NCBI RefSeq assembly: GCF_000968135.1
Contig: NZ_FO538765.1
Location: 3,112,001 to 3,176,000 of the forward strand
From: Magnetospira sp. QH-2
GTDB lineage: Bacteria; Pseudomonadota; Alphaproteobacteria; Rhodospirillales; Magnetospiraceae
Direction of reading: 5' to 3'
Length of the DNA stretch: 64,000 nucleotides
Under the pieces are notes generated by a model, which was not told the DNA's origin, made no database searches, and saw only the letters and a program-made list of their open reading frames with translations. Position numbers and translations under genes: made by a program. Shown in pieces: positions 37,215 to 45,275 of this stretch; position 1 is the first letter of the stretch, and every line of letters starts with the position of its first letter.

Positions 37215-37625
37215 TCATCCCCCCGGCAACCGCACCGGGATGGGTTCCGCCGAGGCATCGGCCCGGGGGTCGGGCAGCAGAGGGTTCATGGTGCGGATCA
37301 GATAGCTGACCACACCGGCCTGGAATTCCTTGCGCACCGCCGACCAGGTGACCCAGATTCCGCCGCGCGGCTCGTATTCGCGGATTTGCGAATCCAGACG
37401 GGCGTCGGCCAGGGGAATGCCGAGATTCTCCGAGCGCCCGGCGCGCAGCCATTCGGGCTGTACCCCGCCGTGCCAGATCACATAGACCCCGCTCATGCCC
37501 ATCAGCCCGATCTCTTCGGGGATCACATCGGCCAGACGCCAGAACTGGCCGTCCGGCGCCCGTACCCATTGGGGATCCTGGACGCCGAGGTCTCCCTTGC
37601 CGATCATGATGTCGAGCAGACCCAT
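37215..37625 (-). CDS. Small protein, possibly GIY-YIG-like
   Basis: About 136 aa, not firmly recognised. The central segment MSGVYVIWHGGVQPEWLRAG followed by RSENLGIPL recalls the beta-hairpin and Arg helix of GIY-YIG domains, and LIRTMNPLLPD resembles their C-terminal Asn/Pro end. The key catalytic residues cannot be confirmed. ATG 37625 (not TTG 37628) is preceded by GAGGG. It stands alone between ecm and the PEP-CTERM gene. Confidence 0.6.
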   Translation of the reverse strand: MGLLDIMIGKGDLGVQDPQWVRAPDGQFWRLADVIPEEIGLMGMSGVYVIWHGGVQPEWLRAGRSENLGIPLADARLDSQIREYEPRGGIWVTWSAVRKEFQAGVVSYLIRTMNPLLPDPRADASAEPIPVRLPGG

Positions 37626-37907
37626 CAAATATTCCCTCGATTAAGGACAGGGCATCCTACCTCATCTCACCAGGGATTTCAGGCGGTAAATGGCGCAAAT
37701 TTCGTCCGTGATTCGGGGCATTGAGGCAGCCTCCTCCGGTCTACAGACAAAACAAACCTCGATTATTACCGCCCTCAACCACCTGAAATCATTTTAGTTT
37801 CCATGCCATGTAACAAAAAAAATTCACCCCCGTGACCGCCATCACAGATCAGGCCTGGTGCCTTGGCTAAAAAAGGATCAACAGATTTCAACGAGGAGCC
37901 AAAACCA

Positions 37908-38498
37908 ATGAATAAGTTTATCGCTTTTGTCGGAGCCTGCGCCTTGTCCCTGACCCTCAGCCAGGCCGCCAACGCCTCGTTGATCAATAGCTATTCCGGC
38001 GCGGGCATGGGCCTGCCGGACCGGGTCAACGCCAACAGCACCATCAATGTGGCCGACGACTTCACCGTCGGCGACGTAACGGTCAGCCTGGACAATCTCT
38101 ACCATACCTATTCCGGTGATTTGATCGTCACCCTGTCCCATGGCGGTCAGTCGGCTCGATTGACCAACGGTTCGGGCTGGAATACCGTCAATGGTACCTA
38201 TACTTTCAGCGATGCGGGTGTGGGATCCAACGACAGTTGGTATTATCAGGCCGGATCAACAACCCTGGCCTATGCCTCCCTTGCCATCTTCGATGGCCTG
38301 TCCAGCCTCGGTGCCTGGACCCTGAACGTCTACGATCAGTATGGATGGGATTCCGGAAATCTGGGCGGCTGGACCCTGAACCTTGCGGGCGCCGCCTCCT
38401 CCGCTGCCCGCATCGCGGTTCCCGAACCCGCCAGCCTGGCCCTGTTTGGCGCGGGTCTTATCGGCCTGGGCTATGCCCGCCGCCGCAAGACCGCCTAA
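37908..38498 (+). CDS. PEP-CTERM protein with proprotein-convertase P-like domain
   Basis: About 196 aa. A signal peptide (FVGACALSLTLSQAANA) is followed by a beta-rich body resembling the P/Homo B domain (SGDLIVTLSHGGQSARLTNG; LGAWTLNVYDQYGWDSGNLG). The C-terminal sorting signal VPEPASLALFGAGLIGLG ends in ARRRK. It is presumably processed by an exosortase, not encoded here. ATG 37908 has GAGGAG at good spacing, so the upstream in-frame ATG at 37863 is rejected. Confidence 0.85.
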   Translation: MNKFIAFVGACALSLTLSQAANASLINSYSGAGMGLPDRVNANSTINVADDFTVGDVTVSLDNLYHTYSGDLIVTLSHGGQSARLTNGSGWNTVNGTYTFSDAGVGSNDSWYYQAGSTTLAYASLAIFDGLSSLGAWTLNVYDQYGWDSGNLGGWTLNLAGAASSAARIAVPEPASLALFGAGLIGLGYARRRKTA

Positions 38499-38527
38499 GT
38501 CCAAATCAGCCTTTTCTGATTGCAGCG

Positions 38528-38553
38528 ACGGCGCCCCCGGGGGCGCCGTTTTC
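38528..38553 (+). terminator. Rho-independent terminator
   Basis: A perfect 11-bp palindromic stem, ACGGCGCCCCC/GGGGGCGCCGT, is followed by TTTT, 30 nt after the PEP-CTERM stop. Confidence 0.9.
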
Positions 38554-38673
38554 TTGGGTCGTCACGGGAAGTTCATGGGCCATTCATTGAATCGCAACCC
38601 TTTGGCCCCATATTCAAAGAGCTAGCCTGAAGCAATGGGGCTTCGGGACGATTATTTTGGTACGGAGGACGTC

Positions 38674-38754
38674 ATGTCCAATAGCGTTTTGGCCTCTCGG
38701 CTGATCGTTCCGGGCCGTAAAACGGTTGTGATGCGGACTATCCGCCGCCGTTAA
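38674..38754 (+). CDS. Possible 26-aa basic small ORF
   Basis: ATG TCC AAT starts an ORF encoding MSNSVLASRLIVPGRK and ending VVMRTIRRR. It is preceded by GGAGG at 6-nt spacing, an unusually good ribosome site for a non-gene. The peptide is strongly basic. It is followed immediately by a long two-part hairpin (38763-38807), which could act in attenuation or as a terminator. It may be a leader peptide for the TRAP operon or a free-standing small protein. No homology recognised. Confidence 0.45.
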   Translation: MSNSVLASRLIVPGRKTVVMRTIRRR

Positions 38755-38762
38755 CGGTCCAT

Positions 38763-38807
38763 TTTCTTCCACCGGTCGGGTGAGTCCCGGCCGGGTTTCG
38801 GAAGAAA
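38763..38807 (+). other. Two-part RNA hairpin after the small ORF
   Basis: The outer stem is TTTCTTCC/GGAAGAAA. The inner nine-pair stem is CCGGTCGGG/CCCGGCCGG with loop TGAGT and one wobble. It lies 110 nt before the TRAP genes, with no T-run, so it may be regulatory. Confidence 0.5.
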
Positions 38808-38916
38808 CACCGGATCCACCCCACCCCCTTTCATATACACGCCATTGGCCCTTTCCCTACGCCATGGGGTGAGCTAAGGTCTGCGCCCATTCGGAACCCA
38901 TCACGGAGAGACACCC

Positions 38917-39945
38917 ATGGTCCGCTCCCTGACAGGCGTTTGCGCCGTCTTGCTGGTCAGTGCCCTGATTGCGGCCTCCCCTGCCCGGGCCGAGACCCTG
39001 CGCATCCACCACTTCCTACCCACTTCCAGCACAACCCACGCCAAGTTTCTGGTGCCTTGGGCCAAGCGGGTGGAAGAGCAATCGGGTGGGCGGCTCAAGT
39101 TTCAGGTCTATCCTTCCATGCAGATGGGTGGCAAGCCGCCACAGCTCTACGATCAGGCGCGAGACGGCGTGGCCGATCTGATCTGGACCCTGCCAGGCTA
39201 TACCGCAGGTCGCTTTCCGGTCATGGAAGCCCTGGAACTGCCGTTCATGGTCTCCACCGCCGAGTCCACCAGCCAGGCCGCCTGGTCGTTCTACGACAAG
39301 TACGGACGAGAGGAATTCAAGGATGTGCATCCGCTTTTGCTGCATGTGCATGCGCGCGGCTCGTTTCACCTGCGCGGCCATCCGGTGAAGGCTCTGGACG
39401 ACCTAAAGGGCCTCAAGGTCCGGGCCCCCAGCCGCACCATCAACGCCGCTCTGAAAGCGCTTGGTGCCACCCCTGTGGGCATGCCGGTGCCGCAAGTACC
39501 GCAATCCCTGTCCAAGGGTGTCATTGATGGCGCGGTGATCCCCTATGAGGTGGCCGCTTCCCTGAAGGTGCCGGAACTGGTGGACAGCCACACCGAGATC
39601 GGTGGACCGCGCGGCTTCTATACGGCCTTGTTCCTGTTCGCCATGAACAAGGACAAGTACAACGCCCTGCCCAAGGACCTGCAAAAAATCATCGACGATA
39701 ATTCCGGCCTGCCCCTGGCCAAGGAAATCGGTCGCCTGTGGGACGAGGAGGAAGACGCTGGACGAAAGGTCGCCGCCGACCGGGGCAATGCCATCACCGT
39801 CATCCCGCCGGAGGATCTGGGTCCCTGGCGGGAACAATCCCAGCCGGTGATTGATGCCTGGGTCGATGCCCGCGATAAGGAAGGCCGGGATGGTGCCGCC
39901 ATGCTGGCAGAGGCCCGGGCCCTGATCGAACGGTATGGCCGCTGA
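38917..39945 (+). CDS. dctP: TRAP transporter substrate-binding protein, DctP family
   Basis: A 342-aa periplasmic solute receptor. A signal peptide (GVCAVLLVSALIAASPARA) is followed by the DctP-fold body (IHHFLPTSSTTHAKFLVPWA, then LKGLKVRAPS with the conserved ligand Arg, and GVIDGAVIPYEV). TRAP systems import organic acids using a sodium gradient; the ligand here is unknown. It overlaps dctQ by 11 nt. ATG 38917 has GGAGAG. Confidence 0.93.
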   Translation: MVRSLTGVCAVLLVSALIAASPARAETLRIHHFLPTSSTTHAKFLVPWAKRVEEQSGGRLKFQVYPSMQMGGKPPQLYDQARDGVADLIWTLPGYTAGRFPVMEALELPFMVSTAESTSQAAWSFYDKYGREEFKDVHPLLLHVHARGSFHLRGHPVKALDDLKGLKVRAPSRTINAALKALGATPVGMPVPQVPQSLSKGVIDGAVIPYEVAASLKVPELVDSHTEIGGPRGFYTALFLFAMNKDKYNALPKDLQKIIDDNSGLPLAKEIGRLWDEEEDAGRKVAADRGNAITVIPPEDLGPWREQSQPVIDAWVDARDKEGRDGAAMLAEARALIERYGR

Positions 39946-40429
39946 ACGGCCCCTTTCCTCTTTCCACCGCGCCCTGGACCGCCTGAGCGGCCTGTTCGCC
40001 CTGGGCGGCGGGATGCTGTTGGTGGCCGTCGGCCTGATGACGGTGGTCAGCATTGTTGGACGCTGGCTGTTCTTTGTACCGGTACCCGGTGATTTCGAAC
40101 TGATGCAGAACGGCTGCGCCGTGGCCATCTTCACCTTTTTGCCCCATGCCCAGATGCGTCGCGGCCATGTGGCCGTGGACCTGTTTACCCGCAGCCTTCC
40201 CCCCTCCATTCAAAAGGGCGTCGAGGCCATCGGTTTCGGGATTTTCACCCTGATTGCCGCCCTGCTCACCTGGCGGCTGAGCCTGGGCGGTCTGTCCTTC
40301 TTGACCAGTGGCGAGACCAGCATGATCCTCGGCTTGCCTCTGTGGTGGAGCTTTCCACCCATCGTCGCGTCTTGTGCCCTGCTCACCTTGTGCTGCCTTT
40401 CCGACCTGATCGGGAGCCTGAGACGATGA
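39935..40429 (+). CDS. dctQ: TRAP transporter small permease, DctQ family
   Basis: 164 aa with four predicted membrane helices (for example LFALGGGMLLVAVGLMTVVS and FGIFTLIAALLTWRL). It is the small subunit that joins DctM. It overlaps dctP at the start and dctM at the end (ATGA). Confidence 0.9.
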   Translation: MAAERPLSSFHRALDRLSGLFALGGGMLLVAVGLMTVVSIVGRWLFFVPVPGDFELMQNGCAVAIFTFLPHAQMRRGHVAVDLFTRSLPPSIQKGVEAIGFGIFTLIAALLTWRLSLGGLSFLTSGETSMILGLPLWWSFPPIVASCALLTLCCLSDLIGSLRR

Positions 40430-41748
40430 GCGATCTGGCATTTGGCGGGACAATGATCGGCGTGCTGCTGGCATTGATTGCCCTGCGGCTGCCCATTGGG
40501 GTGGCCATGCTGCTTTGTGGCGGACTGGGCTATGCGACGCTGAACGGCTGGATGCCGCTGCTCAACTACCTCAAGACCGCCCCCTATTGGCGCTTTTCCA
40601 CCTACGACCTGTCGGTGGTGCCGCTGTTTCTTTTGATGAGCCAGTTCGCCACCCGGGCGGGTCTCAGCCGCGACCTGTTCGAGGCGGCACGGATCTGGGC
40701 CGGCGGTCTGCGCGGCGGATCGGCCATGGCCGCCATCGGCGCCTGTGCCGGATTCGGCTCCGTCTGCGGCTCGTCGCTGGCCACCGCCGCCACCATGGGA
40801 CAGGTGGCCCTGCCGGAACTGCGCCGGCAGCGATACGACGGCGGATTGGCCACGGCGACGCTGGCCGCCGGAGGCACTTTGGGTATCTTGATCCCGCCCT
40901 CCGTCGCCCTGGTGCTCTATGCCATTTTGGTGGAGGCCAACGTGGCCACGCTGTTTCAGGCCGCCCTGATCCCCGGTGTTCTGGCCGCCTTGGGGTACGT
41001 GCTGGTGATTGCCTTGCTGGCTCGCCTGCGCCCGGAGCTGGGCCCGGCGGGAGATCCCACCTCCTGGGTCGAGAAGCTGAGGGCCTTGCGCCGCGTGAGC
41101 GCGGTGGGCGTCATCTTCATCATTGTCATCGGCGGGATCTACGCCGGGATCTTCACCCCCACCGAGGGCGCCGCCGTGGGAGCCTGCGCCACGGGTCTGC
41201 TGGCACTGATGCATGGCGAATTGGGCTGGACCGCCTTTAAAGACAGCCTGCTGGGCATGGCGGAAACCACCGCCATGATCTTCTTGATTCTGTTGGGAGC
41301 CGATTTGTTCAATGCCTTCTTGGCGCTGACACAATTGCCTTTTGTCGCCGCGGAGGTCATTGGCGGATCCGGGTGGTCGCCGTTCATGGTCCTGGCGGCC
41401 ATTTTGCTGATTTATCTGGTTCTTGGTTGCGTGATGGATTCCCTATCCATGATCCTGCTGACTGTACCGGTGTTCTGGCCGATCATGGCCGGGCTCGATT
41501 TCGGCATGAGTCCGGATGAGACCAAGGTCTGGTTCGGCATTTTGGCCTTGATGGTGGTGGAAGTAGGCTTGATCACGCCACCGGTGGGAATGAACGTCTA
41601 TGTCATCAACGCCTTGGCCCGCGACATCCCCATGGGTGCCACCTTCAGGGGTGTCTGGCCGTTCCTTTTGTCGGATCTTGGGCGAGTGATTTTGCTGGCC
41701 GCGCTGCCGGGGATTACCCTTTGGCTGCCCGGGCTATGGGGCTCTTGA
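40426..41748 (+). CDS. dctM: TRAP transporter large permease, DctM family
   Basis: A 440-aa channel subunit with about 12 helices. ATG 40426 overlaps the dctQ stop; the longer upstream frame is inside dctQ. Family features include LMSQFATRAGLSRDLFEAA, TLGILIPPSVALVLYAILVE and CVMDSLSMILLTVPVFWPIM. It completes the three-gene operon. Confidence 0.93.
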   Translation: MSDLAFGGTMIGVLLALIALRLPIGVAMLLCGGLGYATLNGWMPLLNYLKTAPYWRFSTYDLSVVPLFLLMSQFATRAGLSRDLFEAARIWAGGLRGGSAMAAIGACAGFGSVCGSSLATAATMGQVALPELRRQRYDGGLATATLAAGGTLGILIPPSVALVLYAILVEANVATLFQAALIPGVLAALGYVLVIALLARLRPELGPAGDPTSWVEKLRALRRVSAVGVIFIIVIGGIYAGIFTPTEGAAVGACATGLLALMHGELGWTAFKDSLLGMAETTAMIFLILLGADLFNAFLALTQLPFVAAEVIGGSGWSPFMVLAAILLIYLVLGCVMDSLSMILLTVPVFWPIMAGLDFGMSPDETKVWFGILALMVVEVGLITPPVGMNVYVINALARDIPMGATFRGVWPFLLSDLGRVILLAALPGITLWLPGLWGS

Positions 41749-41825
41749 ATGGGACGCCTTGTGGAACCAAAGTGGGCAGCGTATACTCGCGACTTGGAAA
41801 CGCTTTTGATTTCAGGGGATAAATC

Positions 41826-42308
41826 ATGCGCACCGTTGGTTCCCACGCGCCGAGGAAATACGGCACGACGGCCGCCGCCACTCAGGAACTGATCAATAAC
41901 GTCGGTGGCCTGAAGGAAGCGGAAAAGGTCTGCGGACGAGGAAAAACCGTGCTGCACGACTACGCCGACCCCCACAAGCCCGACCGTTCAATCCCCATTC
42001 ATATCGTCGAAGTGCTGGAGAAAGCCTCGGGAACCCATCCGGTGACCGAACACCTGGCCGCCCAAGCCGGTCTGCTGGTGATCGATATCCCGGCGGAAAA
42101 GACCGAATTGGAGTGGCTGGCCCATATCTCGCGGGTCTCCAAGGAGTTTTCAGATGTGCTGCGCAAGACATATGAATTCCTCGAAGATGACGGGATCATC
42201 GACGAACACGAGGCGCGGATCCTGCTGAAGGAAATCGACGAGAATCTTTTGGTGCTGGCCGACATGCGGGAATCCGTCCGCCTGCGCGTCAACAACGAAG
42301 ACGACTAA
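41826..42308 (+). CDS. Phage CII-like DNA-binding regulator (orphan)
   Basis: A 160-aa protein. Its N-terminal half resembles the phage regulatory CII/CP76 family: GLKEAEKVCGRGKTVLHDYA, PIHIVEVLEKASGTHPVTEH and LAAQAG. This suggests a helix-turn-helix and pairing through the acidic helical C-terminus. No other phage genes surround it, so it may be domesticated. ATG 41826 has GGGGA at 7-nt spacing. Confidence 0.6.
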   Translation: MRTVGSHAPRKYGTTAAATQELINNVGGLKEAEKVCGRGKTVLHDYADPHKPDRSIPIHIVEVLEKASGTHPVTEHLAAQAGLLVIDIPAEKTELEWLAHISRVSKEFSDVLRKTYEFLEDDGIIDEHEARILLKEIDENLLVLADMRESVRLRVNNEDD

Positions 42309-42327
42309 AGGCTTTAGTCTTTCCGCC

Positions 42328-43008
42328 ATGAACGACCCCACCGTATTCGTCCCAACACCGCCGGTGCTGCTGCCGGTGGCCGGGACATCTGCCCTCTTTC
42401 CTGTCCGCCACATTCATTGCATCGGTCGGAACTACGCCGATCATGCCCGGGAGATGGGCGCCGATCCCGATCGGGAACCACCGTTTTTTTTCGCCAAGGC
42501 GGCGCAGGCGGCCGTGGGCGGCACGGACACTTTCTCGGTTCCTTATCCCAAGGCCACGGAGCGGCTGGAACATGAAGTGGAACTGGTGGTCGCCCTAGGG
42601 CCCGAGGGGGCGCCTTTCGGAGTCGCCATCGGTATCGACCTGACCCGGCGGGACCTGCAAGCTCTGGCCAAATCCAAGGGACGCCCATGGGAGAGCGCCA
42701 AGTCTTTTACCGGCGCCGCGCCCATCGGCCCGATCCAGCCACTTGATGGCCGCCCGGTTCCCGTTTCCGGGCGGATCGCCCTGTCGGTCAACGGAATGCC
42801 GCGCCAGGACGGCAATCTGGACCAGATGATCTGGTCGGTGCCAGAAGCCTTGGGCCACCTGACCGCCGAGGACCGGCTTTATGCCGGAGACCTGTTGTTC
42901 ACCGGCACTCCCGCCGGGGTCGGCCCGGTACAGCCGGGGGATGTGGTAGGGGCCGAGATCGAGGGCTTGGGCGGCATTTCGGTCACCATTGGAGACCCCC
43001 ACCCGTGA
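42328..43008 (+). CDS. Fumarylacetoacetate hydrolase (FAH) family protein
   Basis: A 226-aa single FAH domain: HIHCIGRNYADHAREMG, FFFAKAAQAAVGG, the metal-binding EHEVELVVALG and LLFTGTPAGVGPVQPGD. Small FAH enzymes include fumarylpyruvate hydrolases, acylpyruvases and oxaloacetate decarboxylases; substrate unresolved. It is followed by a coupled lipoprotein gene. Confidence 0.88.
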   Translation: MNDPTVFVPTPPVLLPVAGTSALFPVRHIHCIGRNYADHAREMGADPDREPPFFFAKAAQAAVGGTDTFSVPYPKATERLEHEVELVVALGPEGAPFGVAIGIDLTRRDLQALAKSKGRPWESAKSFTGAAPIGPIQPLDGRPVPVSGRIALSVNGMPRQDGNLDQMIWSVPEALGHLTAEDRLYAGDLLFTGTPAGVGPVQPGDVVGAEIEGLGGISVTIGDPHP

Positions 43009-43310
43009 GAATGATCGCCGTGATTATGGCGGTGGTCGCCGGATGGCCGCTGGCCGGCTGCGCCACCCAGACTCGCTGGGAGCACGCCTCTCGCCCGCCC
43101 TCCCAATGGACGGCGGACCAGGGGACCTGCAAGCGGTGGGCAGCCCGGGAAGCAGAGAAGGATTTGGTGCGAAGCGACTATGGAGGGTCGGGGATTTCTT
43201 CCGCCAGCACCTACGACAAGCAGATGACCGGATATCAGCTATCGAAGCGCAGGGCGGCGTTGGAAGCTCGCTGTCTGCGGGCCAACGGCTACCGCCCGGC
43301 GAAGAATTAA
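43005..43310 (+). CDS. Small lipoprotein
   Basis: About 101 aa with a signal peptide and lipobox (VVAGWPLAGC). The mature part has two further Cys residues (GTCKRW, EARCLRANGY) and a Ser/Tyr-rich centre. GTG 43005 overlaps the FAH stop (GTGA); ATG 43011 is the alternative. The stop TAA directly abuts a MITE end, so the C-terminus may have been set by the insertion. Function unknown. Confidence 0.7.
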   Translation: MRMIAVIMAVVAGWPLAGCATQTRWEHASRPPSQWTADQGTCKRWAAREAEKDLVRSDYGGSGISSASTYDKQMTGYQLSKRRAALEARCLRANGYRPAKN

Positions 43311-43319
43311 CAGGCTGCT

Positions 43320-44707
43320 TCTGTAATCGAGTCATTTGAGTCAAGCTGATTTCCAAGCCGTCGGTTTGAACCTGGGGTATGTGGCGCCCTTTGCTTCTGT
43401 CCGCGGTCGACGTCGTCGCCGCATGATGGGGATCAAGGGGGATCGGGTGCAGCAATCTGAAAAGCGTGGTCTTACGCCACTGCAGCCTGCGCGCTGTCAT
43501 CCGAGCCCCGCGCGTCGCCACGCGTCCTGGCCGCCCTTCAGGCGATCTCGGTTTTCGTTGTGTTTAGATGGCGGTCTCCTCCTTGCGGTACTGGAAGTCC
43601 GTGCCGTCGATCCACATGCGATGCATGATTACGGCGAGACGCCGGGCAACGGCTACCTTGGCGCGTTTCATCCCGCGCCTTTTGGCGACCGCGAGCCCCC
43701 AGTGTTTGAGCCAGGACCAACGGCGGGTTCGAGTGAGAAGTGCATTGGCGGCCTCGAACAAAAGCCAACGAACCATGGCATCTCCGCACTTGCTGATGGG
43801 GCCGCTTCGGTCCTGCTCTCCCGAGGCGTATCTGCGTGGGACAAGCCCGAAGTGGGCGCCGACCATGACCGACTTTTGAAACCGTTCCGGCACGTCGAGT
43901 CCTGTCCTGAAAGCGAGGGCGGTAACTGGGCCGACGCCGGGAACGGTCATCAGGCGCCGGCAAACGCTATCATCGCGCGCAGCGGCATGAACCTGCCGGT
44001 CGAGCTTGTCGAGTTGTTCGAGCAAGGCTTGGCGCGCAAGCAAGAGCGGCTCGGCGGCTGCGCTGAGGTGCGGGTTATCAGCCGTCAATTCCCGAACCCG
44101 CGCCGCGAAAAGGCGTCCGCGCGCCATACCGACCTTGAGGCCGAAAGCTTTCAATGTTCCTCGTACCGTATTGGACAACTGACGGACCTGATGAACCAGG
44201 GTCTCCCGATGGGTCAGCACCATCCGGAGCTCCTGACTGCGCGCGGTCTTGACGTGGGTCGCGCGGTACAAACCGGTCCGCATCGCCTGGCTGATCAAGC
44301 GGGCGTCGCGACGGTCCGTCTTGACTGGGCTGGCGCTGGCAAAGGCCTTCATTTGCCGGGTCTCGATACAAATCACAGGGAGGCCCCGACTGGACAGTCC
44401 TGCGTACAGCCAAGGCGCCAGAGGGCCAGCTTCCAACCCAATTCGCGCAAAGCCACGCCCGCTTTCCTCGAGCCAAGTGGCGACCGCCTCGGGTGTGCTT
44501 GACACCTTGCCTTCGCGAATGACGGTTCCCTTTGCATCAATCTCACAGATCGAAATGCTTGCCATCGATACGTCCATTCCAACAAAATACTCCATAGCTG
44601 GTCTCCTCTGGCCATGTCCAGGAATTGACCCGGATACTTGATCAAGACCGAGTGTGGAGACCAGCTGACTGTCTAGGCAATCCCTGACTGCTCGATTACC
44701 GCCATCT
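43320..44707 (-). mobile_element. IS110-type insertion sequence
   Basis: About 1.39 kb, ending inside the MITE terminal repeat. Removing it rejoins CAGGCTGCT to GAAAAAGTG exactly as in the intact MITE. Subterminal inverted repeats GTAATCGAG (43323-43331) and CTCGATTAC (44691-44699) are visible, a feature of the IS1111-type branch of IS110. A possible CT duplication lies at the junctions. The ends are inferred from the MITE comparison. Confidence 0.82.
43564..44595 (-). CDS. IS110-family transposase
   Basis: 343 aa. The N-terminal DEDD domain starts YFVGMDVSMASISICEID, then GLEAGPLAPWLYAGLSSRG and KTDRRDARLIS. The C-terminal transposase_20 part has LMTVPGVGPVTALAFRTGLD and GLVPRRYASGEQDRSGPIS. 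Appears full length and intact. ATG 44595 has GGAG 8 nt upstream; a longer frame reaches 44754 but without support. The antisense frame on the plus strand is a shadow. Confidence 0.93.
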   Translation of the reverse strand: MEYFVGMDVSMASISICEIDAKGTVIREGKVSSTPEAVATWLEESGRGFARIGLEAGPLAPWLYAGLSSRGLPVICIETRQMKAFASASPVKTDRRDARLISQAMRTGLYRATHVKTARSQELRMVLTHRETLVHQVRQLSNTVRGTLKAFGLKVGMARGRLFAARVRELTADNPHLSAAAEPLLLARQALLEQLDKLDRQVHAAARDDSVCRRLMTVPGVGPVTALAFRTGLDVPERFQKSVMVGAHFGLVPRRYASGEQDRSGPISKCGDAMVRWLLFEAANALLTRTRRWSWLKHWGLAVAKRRGMKRAKVAVARRLAVIMHRMWIDGTDFQYRKEETAI

Positions 44708-44886
44708 GAAAAAGTGTTGTCCGACGGCCCGCCTCGCCCTTCGTCCCTCGACAAGCTCGGGATGAGGAAGCTCAGGGTGAGGCTAACATGTTGAAATTAA
44801 AAGGCCCTCATGCTGAGCTTGTCGAAGCATGTGTCGCCACAGGCTCGAAATCGGACGTTTTCTGCAGCCTGTTGGGACGCCTCCCG

Positions 44887-45099
44887 TCAGGCGGGATGGC
44901 CGACGGCGTGGATTTTTCTCCCGATCAAGGCCTTGAATGCTGCAAGGCCATTCTTGAGTCCGCTGAGGAGGATACGGGTTCTCTCCCGCTGGATCAGGCG
45001 GCGGATTTGAGCATCCACTTCCCAAGCAGTAACCCGCCCTTCGTTCAGGGCCTCAACAAGCGAAAGCATTTCTAATCGGGTTTTATACACTTTTGTCAT
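44887..45099 (-). CDS. Small protein of unknown function (70 aa)
   Basis: Starts MTKVYKTRLEMLSLVEALNE and ends LIGRKIHAVGHPA. ATG 45099 follows AAGGAG at good spacing. It is Leu- and Arg-rich and helical. Its stop lies only 15 bp from the MITE end, so the 3' end may have been altered by that insertion. Unrecognised. Confidence 0.5.
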   Translation of the reverse strand: MTKVYKTRLEMLSLVEALNEGRVTAWEVDAQIRRLIQRERTRILLSGLKNGLAAFKALIGRKIHAVGHPA

Positions 45100-45275
45100 A
45101 GACTTATCTCCTTTGTTGGAGTGTTCCCAGTTCTCTGATTCCTATATAAACCTCTCGTACCAAATCGGTAGCTCCATTGCTGCAGCGCAGCATTGCGGAT
45201 CCGACATGACATCTGCCCCATGAATACCTAAATTCTAGTAGAGCCCTGTTTTCACTGGATAGAGACCCCAGGCCC

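Larger units (their letters stand above)
43310..44872. mobile_element. MITE copy B, split by an IS110-type insertion
   Basis: The left end ACAGGCTGCT (43310-43319) and the right part GAAAAAGTGTTG...CTGCAGCCTGT (44708-44872) together form a copy of the element found intact at 50361-50514, in the opposite orientation. The internal sequence shares the CTTCGACAAGCTCAGCATGAGG-like palindrome and CATGTT. TA flanks the left end; the right flank is degenerate. Confidence 0.8.

Noticed and set aside
37850-37880. Possible sigma-54 promoter (TGGTGCCTTGGCTA) before the PEP-CTERM gene
   Set aside because: GG to GC spacing is 7 nt rather than 10.
43336-44502. 388-codon plus-strand frame opposite the IS110 transposase
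   Set aside because: Antisense shadow; the transposase has all expected motifs.
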